From Bacillota bacterium (GTDB lineage: Bacteria > Bacillota > Sulfobacillia > JAJZYS01 > JAJYTV01), in assembly GCA_021810725.1 (NCBI GenBank), contig JAJZIE010000071.1, positions 1-10,406 on the forward strand: DNA of 10,406 nucleotides, written 5' to 3'. Positions 6,985 to 10,406 of the stretch are shown here, piece by piece. A model generated the notes under the pieces. The model was not told where the DNA came from, searched no databases, and worked only from the letters and a program-made list of their open reading frames with translations. The position numbers were made by a program, and so were the translations under genes. Position 1 is the first letter of the stretch. Each line of letters opens with the position of its first letter.

Positions 6985-7803
6985 ATGGATCCCTTGATCA
7001 TCACGGCCGCCCTGACAGGGGCGGAAGCCACCCGTGAGCAGCAGCCGAACCTGCCGGTGACGCCGGAGGACCTGATCGAGGCCGCTGTGGCTTGCCGCGA
7101 AGCCGGCGCCGCCATGGTGCACCTGCACGTGCGCGCCGAGGACGGGACGCCCTCTTCGGACCCGAAACTCTTCCGCCGGGCGGTGGCGGGCATCCGCGAG
7201 CGGACGGACCTCATCGTCCAGGTCTCGACGGGCGGCGCCGTCGGCATGTCCGAGAACGAGCGGCTCGGCGGGCTTGCCGCAGGTCCGGACATGGCCAGCC
7301 TGACGCCGGGCAGCGTCAATTTCGGCAGCGATGTATTCCTCAATCCTCCCGATCTCGTGCGGCGGTTCGCCGCACGCATGCAAGACCTCGGCATCAAGCC
7401 GGAGATTGAGATCTTCGATCACGGCATGATCCCCATCGCGCTCTCCTTGCAGGCCGAGGGCCTCGTGCCGTCGCAGGCCCACTTCGATCTTGTGCTGGGC
7501 GTGCCCGGCGGAGCCCCTGCCGATTTCGAAACCGCCATGCTTCTCATGCGGCAGCTCCCGGCCGGCAGCACCTACTCCATCGCCGCGGTCGGCCGTGGCC
7601 AGCTGCCGCTCAACACGTTCGCCATCCTGGCCGGAGCCCACGTCCGCACGGGGCTTGAAGACAACATCTACTACTCCCGTGGTCGCAAGGCGGCCTCGAA
7701 CGCGGAGCTGGTCGCCCGCATCGCGCGGATCGCAGGGGAGTTGGAACGCCCGCTGGCGACCCCTGCCCAGGCGCGCGACATCCTGCACCTGGCCGGGCAC
7801 TGA
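6985..7803 (+). CDS. kce: 3-keto-5-aminohexanoate cleavage enzyme (EC 2.3.1.247)
   Basis: Kce condenses 5-amino-3-oxohexanoate with acetyl-CoA and splits it to L-3-aminobutyryl-CoA and acetoacetate. The 272-residue protein is a complete BKACE-family (formerly DUF849) TIM barrel. It starts with 'LIITAALTGAEAT' containing E14. The metal-binding pair H46 and H48 is in 'MVHLHVR'. 'QVSTGG' (79-84) and 'SLTPGSVNFG' (105-114) follow. Near the C-terminus 'VRTGLEDNIY' (220-229) carries R221, E225 and D226, matching the catalytic Arg, the third zinc ligand Glu and the Asp known from the Cloacimonas enzyme, shifted by five residues. ATG 6985 follows the kal stop by 3 bases with only a weak GGGGA site, consistent with coupling. 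BKACE members differ in substrate, but the kdd and kal neighbours make Kce the best assignment. Confidence 0.94.
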   Translation: MDPLIITAALTGAEATREQQPNLPVTPEDLIEAAVACREAGAAMVHLHVRAEDGTPSSDPKLFRRAVAGIRERTDLIVQVSTGGAVGMSENERLGGLAAGPDMASLTPGSVNFGSDVFLNPPDLVRRFAARMQDLGIKPEIEIFDHGMIPIALSLQAEGLVPSQAHFDLVLGVPGGAPADFETAMLLMRQLPAGSTYSIAAVGRGQLPLNTFAILAGAHVRTGLEDNIYYSRGRKAASNAELVARIARIAGELERPLATPAQARDILHLAGH

Positions 7804-7810
7804 ACCGCGG

Positions 7811-7881
7811 TTGCCGGCCGCCTGCCGACGCCCGTCTCCGCCCCGCGGCCCCGACCGCCAGAACCGGCGGGCGGCTGGCAG
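7811..7881 (+). terminator. Long imperfect stem after kce, possible operon-end structure
   Basis: Bases 7811-7826 can pair with 7866-7881 over 16 positions, three of them G-T wobbles (7811/7881, 7816/7876, 7823/7869), around a 39-base GC-rich loop. It starts 8 bases after the kce stop and lies in the only gap before the Nudix gene. There is no T-tract, so if it ends transcription it is not a typical intrinsic terminator. High GC makes chance pairing more likely, so confidence is low. Confidence 0.3.
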
Positions 7882-7924
7882 GTCACGCCAGTCGGTTCGC
7901 GAAGTCCAGTCCGGGGTGGTCCTT

Positions 7925-8425
7925 GTGGTTCTTCCCGGCGCGCCATGGCATCGTCACCTGGGTATCTACGCGGTCACCCGGGACGATCCGCGCGGTCTGC
8001 TCGTCGTCCGCAAGACCCGAGGCCCCTACTGCGGACTCCACGATCTGCCGGGCGGTAGCCTCCACGACGGGGAGTCCCTGACGCAGGCCCTGCAGCGCGA
8101 GGTGCGCGAAGAGACAGGTTACGACTGCCGCGTCACGGGAGAGCTTGGCGTGCACGAGTTCCTCGCGCGCGGGGCACACGAAGGCACCCATTACACCCAT
8201 CACATCGCGATCTTCAGGATCGTCGAGCTCCTGGGCCGCACAGCGGAGGTGGCCGAGGAGGTACCGGACCTGGCGGGCACGGAGCGGAACGACTCCTCGG
8301 GCCATCTGTTTCTCCGCCTCGACGAGGACGCAGAGACGTGTTCGCCGCTCGTGCGGCGGTGCTTCGCCCTCCTCGGCGGCCGGGCGTACCCACACCACCT
8401 CGCACTCTGGGACCCCGTCACGTGA
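7925..8425 (+). CDS. Nudix hydrolase
   Basis: A complete Nudix box is present with all consensus positions. Counted from GTG 7925 it spans G44 to Y66, with E50, R58, E59, E62 and E63 in place. It is preceded by 'LLVVRKTRGPYCGLHDLPGG', a form common in small Bacillota Nudix proteins that begin shortly before 'HLGIY'. Nudix enzymes hydrolyse nucleoside diphosphates linked to another group; the substrate here cannot be predicted. The start is uncertain: GTG 7925 (166 residues, GGGGTGG at 7913-7919 upstream) or GTG 7916 (169 residues). Translation could also begin further upstream at TTG 7810. The C-terminal tail (about 60 residues, ending 'YPHHLALWDPVT') shows no motif I recognise. It is separated from kce by about 120 bases, so membership of the lysine operon is doubtful. 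Confidence 0.82.
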   Translation: MVLPGAPWHRHLGIYAVTRDDPRGLLVVRKTRGPYCGLHDLPGGSLHDGESLTQALQREVREETGYDCRVTGELGVHEFLARGAHEGTHYTHHIAIFRIVELLGRTAEVAEEVPDLAGTERNDSSGHLFLRLDEDAETCSPLVRRCFALLGGRAYPHHLALWDPVT

Positions 8426-8472
8426 AGGCCCTTTCGCCTCTTGCCTGAACCTCGCGACTTGGAGGCTCCAAC

Positions 8473-9099
8473 ATGGCAGACTTGTCCGAAACGCGCCGGG
8501 AGTTCGACCTCTGGGCCGACAGCTACGAAGAGGACGTGCGCAAGGGCCTCGGCGTCCTCGAGGGACATGACCAGTCCCTGGCGAAGGCGACGGGGCTCCT
8601 GTCGGTCAAGCCGGGGCAGAGCATTCTCGACATCGGCGTCGGCACGGGAGCCTTCGCTGCCCTCTTTGAAGAGCGAGGGGCGAAGGTCACGGGCGTCGAC
8701 CTCTCCCTGCGCATGCTGGAGCTCGCCAAGGAGAGGCACCCGGACTGGCCCCTCTTCGATGGCCACTTCCTGGCGCTGCCCCTCGCCGACTCCACGATGG
8801 ACGCCGCCATTTCGGCGTTCGCTTTCCATCATCTCGAGACAGCGGAGCGCCCGGATGCCCTGCGGGAGATCTTCCGCGTGCTGCGTCGGGGAGGCGCCTT
8901 CCTGCTCGTCGATATCCTGTTCACCGACCAGGCCGCGAAGGACCTGGCCCGCCACCGCCTGGGCGACCAGTGGGAAGAGGAGAACTACGCCGTCTTCCCG
9001 GATATCGCCAGGGCGGCCGCCGAGGTGGGCCTCGCGGCGGCGTTCACCCGCCTTTCCGACCTGCATGGCGCCGTTCTCTTCGAGGCGAGGGAGCGATAA
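8473..9099 (+). CDS. Class I SAM-dependent methyltransferase, YrrT-like
   Basis: The 208-residue protein has the Rossmann methyltransferase core: motif I 'ILDIGVGTGAF' (residues 51-61), the acidic end of strand 2 at D76 in 'VTGVDLS', and 'AFAFHHLE' (115-122) after strand 4, then 'EIFRVLRRGGAFLLVDILF' (132-150). The N-terminus 'EFDLWADSYEEDV' and the 'FAFHHL...D..F.D' pattern resemble B. subtilis YrrT, an uncharacterised methyltransferase found in a sulfur amino-acid recycling operon. No mtn or mcc genes are nearby here, so that role is not supported by context. The start is ATG 8473 with TTGGAGG 7 bases upstream. It lies 47 bases after the Nudix gene on the same strand. The methylated substrate is unknown. 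Confidence 0.85.
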   Translation: MADLSETRREFDLWADSYEEDVRKGLGVLEGHDQSLAKATGLLSVKPGQSILDIGVGTGAFAALFEERGAKVTGVDLSLRMLELAKERHPDWPLFDGHFLALPLADSTMDAAISAFAFHHLETAERPDALREIFRVLRRGGAFLLVDILFTDQAAKDLARHRLGDQWEEENYAVFPDIARAAAEVGLAAAFTRLSDLHGAVLFEARER

Positions 9100-9166
9100 C
9101 ACGGCATTGCGCCCAATCCTGCCGCCGCAAGCGAACCGTCTCGCCAGTCCCGGAGTGACGGATAGA

Positions 9167-9934
9167 ATGGGGCGCGCGATGGAAGACATCCGCTGGGACT
9201 CGGTCGCGTCCCTCTACGACCTGTACGTGACCGCGACCTTCGACGTGCCGTTCTTCCTGGCGGAAGCCAAAGCCGCCGGGGGACCGGTGCTGGAGCTGAT
9301 GTCCGGCACCGGCCGCGTGTCGCTGCCGCTCGTCGAGGCCGGCGTCCCGCTCACCTGCGTGGACGCTTCCGGGGAGATGCTCCGCCGCCTGCGGCAGAAG
9401 CTGTCGGCGGGCGGTCTCGAGGCCACGGTGGTACAAGGGGACGTCCGCCAGCTCGACCTCGCAAACACCTTCGACCTCGCCATCCTGCCCTTCCACTCGT
9501 TCTCGGAACTCGTGGACCCCTCCGACCAGCATGCCGTCCTCGCCGCTGTCCACCGTCACCTGCGCCGGGGCGCGAGGTTCATCTGCACCTTGCACAACCC
9601 CAGCGTGCGGCGGACCTCCGTGGATGGGCAGCCACGCCTGGTCGGGAAGTTCCCGCTTGAGGGCGAAGGTTCTCTCCTGCTCTGGAGCGCGTCGCGATTC
9701 GCCGGGCAGGATGGAGTGGTGGAAGGAGTGCAGGTCTATCAGGAGTACGACGCCCGAGGGGTGCTGAGGCGGCAGCGCATGCTCGACATGCGCTTCGCCC
9801 TGATCGGACGGGACGAGTTCGAGCAGCGCGCCGGCGGGGCGGGTTTTCGCGTCGCAGGTCTCTACGGGGACTACGACCGCTCACCGTTCGAGATGGACTC
9901 GAGCCCGTACATGATCTGGATCCTCGAAGCCTGA
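9167..9934 (+). CDS. Class I SAM-dependent methyltransferase
   Basis: The protein has 255 residues, with SAM-binding motif I 'VLELMSGTGRVSLPL' (residues 41-55), strand-2 acidic residue D66 in 'LTCVDASGEML', 'VQGDVRQLDL' (89-98) and 'LAILPFHSFSEL' (104-115). The C-terminal half is beta-rich ('VQVYQEYDARGVLRRQRML'), as in small-molecule or antibiotic-type methyltransferases of the Methyltransf_25 group. It is only distantly like the preceding methyltransferase, so this is not a recent tandem duplication. The start is uncertain: ATG 9167 (GGAG 11 bases upstream), ATG 9179 (no clear site) or GTG 9155. The gap after the previous gene is 67 bases. Substrate is unknown. Confidence 0.83.
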   Translation: MGRAMEDIRWDSVASLYDLYVTATFDVPFFLAEAKAAGGPVLELMSGTGRVSLPLVEAGVPLTCVDASGEMLRRLRQKLSAGGLEATVVQGDVRQLDLANTFDLAILPFHSFSELVDPSDQHAVLAAVHRHLRRGARFICTLHNPSVRRTSVDGQPRLVGKFPLEGEGSLLLWSASRFAGQDGVVEGVQVYQEYDARGVLRRQRMLDMRFALIGRDEFEQRAGGAGFRVAGLYGDYDRSPFEMDSSPYMIWILEA

Positions 9935-10046
9935 CGCAGCGACCTAGCCGCCCGGGAAGGCTCGGCACGGGACTTCCCGCGCGCTCGGTCCCATGCCCTT
10001 TCCCGCGCAGGAAAGCCGGCTCGTAAGCAGAACTGTTGTTTGGTGT

Positions 10047-10055
10047 AAGGGGGAG
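10047..10055 (+). promoter_or_regulatory. Shine-Dalgarno site for the cupin gene
   Basis: AAGGGGGAG sits 6 bases before GTG 10062 and is the only strong site in this gap. It supports a gene running off the right edge. Confidence 0.65.
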
Positions 10056-10061
10056 TGCATC

Positions 10062-10406
10062 GTGGCGGACGAACTGAAGGTCCATCTGAACGAGGCGGAC
10101 CTCGCATGGAACGTGGAGAGGTCACCCAAGGGCCGGTTCGAGGTCCATGAGAAGTTCCTCTCGAACCGGCTTGTCGCTCCGGTTCGCGAGCAGGCGAGCT
10201 TCGCCTCGCCCGACGGCCCCCTCGTCCGTCCACGGCCGTTCGAGGTGGACATCGTCAAGGTGCCGCCCGGCAAGTGGGCGTGGCCGCGGCACTACCACAG
10301 CGTGCAGTGGGAGTATTACATCGTGGTTTCGGGCCACGGCGAGATGGTGCAGGAGGAGGGCGTCCCGGCCATCCCCATGAATCCCGGTGAACACATCATC
10401 CAGCCG
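10062..10406 (+). CDS. Cupin-domain protein, N-terminal part (3' end outside window)
   Basis: The frame is open from GTG 10062 to the window edge, giving 115 visible residues. A cupin motif 1 is present: 'PRHYHSVQWEYYIVVSGHGEM', with the metal-ligand pattern H-x-H-x4-E and the following E-x6-G. The start of motif 2 follows as 'NPGEHIIQP' at the edge, where the fourth ligand His would be. The ~75 residues before it ('LNEADLAWNVERSPKGRFEVHEKFL' region) contain no recognised domain. The metal ligands suggest a metal-binding cupin, either an enzyme such as an isomerase or dioxygenase, or a sugar- or small-molecule-binding protein; none can be chosen from this fragment. The 127-base gap before it contains two weak inverted repeats but no clear promoter. 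Confidence 0.72.
   Translation, partial: MADELKVHLNEADLAWNVERSPKGRFEVHEKFLSNRLVAPVREQASFASPDGPLVRPRPFEVDIVKVPPGKWAWPRHYHSVQWEYYIVVSGHGEMVQEEGVPAIPMNPGEHIIQP

Noticed and set aside
6382..7800. Open frame of 472 codons on the minus strand
   Set aside because: It spans the complement of the permease end, kal and kce, three confidently identified + strand genes.
7490..7915. N-terminal extension of the Nudix frame into kce
   Set aside because: The sequence upstream of about 7916 is antiphase with kce and has the composition of a shadow frame; the Nudix fold begins near 'HLGIY'.
9953..9979. Inverted repeat CGGGAAG/CTTCCCG after the second methyltransferase
   Set aside because: It has only a 7-bp stem with a 13-base loop and no T-tract, which is within chance for this composition; too weak to call a terminator.
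9974..10009. Direct repeat of TTCCCGCGC in the gap before the cupin gene
   Set aside because: There are two 9-base copies only, in GC-rich sequence, with no third copy or regular spacing to suggest a CRISPR or operator array.

Overview
The window is very GC-rich and densely coding, with every convincing gene on the + strand. Two genes at the left edge belong to a GerA-type spore-germinant receptor, which points to an endospore-forming Bacillota. Combined with the high GC, the strong GGAGG-type ribosome binding sites and the frequent GTG/TTG starts, this suggests one of the high-GC lineages (Symbiobacteria, Limnochordia, Thermaerobacter or Sulfobacillus-like). The lineage is an inference; no rRNA or other marker gene is present.

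Layout. (1) 1-1928: the 3' part of a GerC-type lipoprotein gene and a complete GerB-type transporter gene, from a germination-receptor operon whose A subunit probably lies upstream. (2) 2035-3168: a YcaQ/AlkX-like winged-helix protein of the interstrand-crosslink DNA glycosylase family. (3) 3240-7803: the core of the window, a catabolic operon for the anaerobic lysine (3,5-diaminohexanoate) pathway. It runs as a palindromic operator candidate, a TetR regulator, kdd (3,5-diaminohexanoate dehydrogenase), a YveA-like APC amino-acid permease, kal (3-aminobutyryl-CoA ammonia-lyase) and kce (3-keto-5-aminohexanoate cleavage enzyme). (4) 7916-9934: a Nudix hydrolase and two unrelated class I SAM methyltransferases. 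(5) 10062 to the right edge: the 5' part of a cupin gene.

How the genes work together. Kdd oxidatively deaminates L-erythro-3,5-diaminohexanoate to 5-amino-3-oxohexanoate. Kce transfers its aminobutyryl part to CoA using acetyl-CoA and releases acetoacetate. Kal removes ammonia from 3-aminobutyryl-CoA to give crotonyl-CoA, which can enter butyrate or beta-oxidation metabolism. The permease is well placed to import the starting amino acid or exchange an intermediate. The earlier aminomutase steps (KamA, KamD/KamE) and the CoA-transferase (AtoD/AtoA) are not in the window, so they are either elsewhere in the genome or absent.

I see no rRNA, tRNA, CRISPR array, insertion sequence or obvious horizontal-transfer boundary. 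No gene-free stretch exceeds about 130 bases. The most interesting non-coding signals are a 16-bp near-palindrome in front of the TetR gene, a perfect 12-bp hairpin between the permease and kal, and a long imperfect stem just after kce. No wholly new system is evident: the lysine operon is a known pathway in an unusual gene order, with an embedded permease of unassigned substrate.
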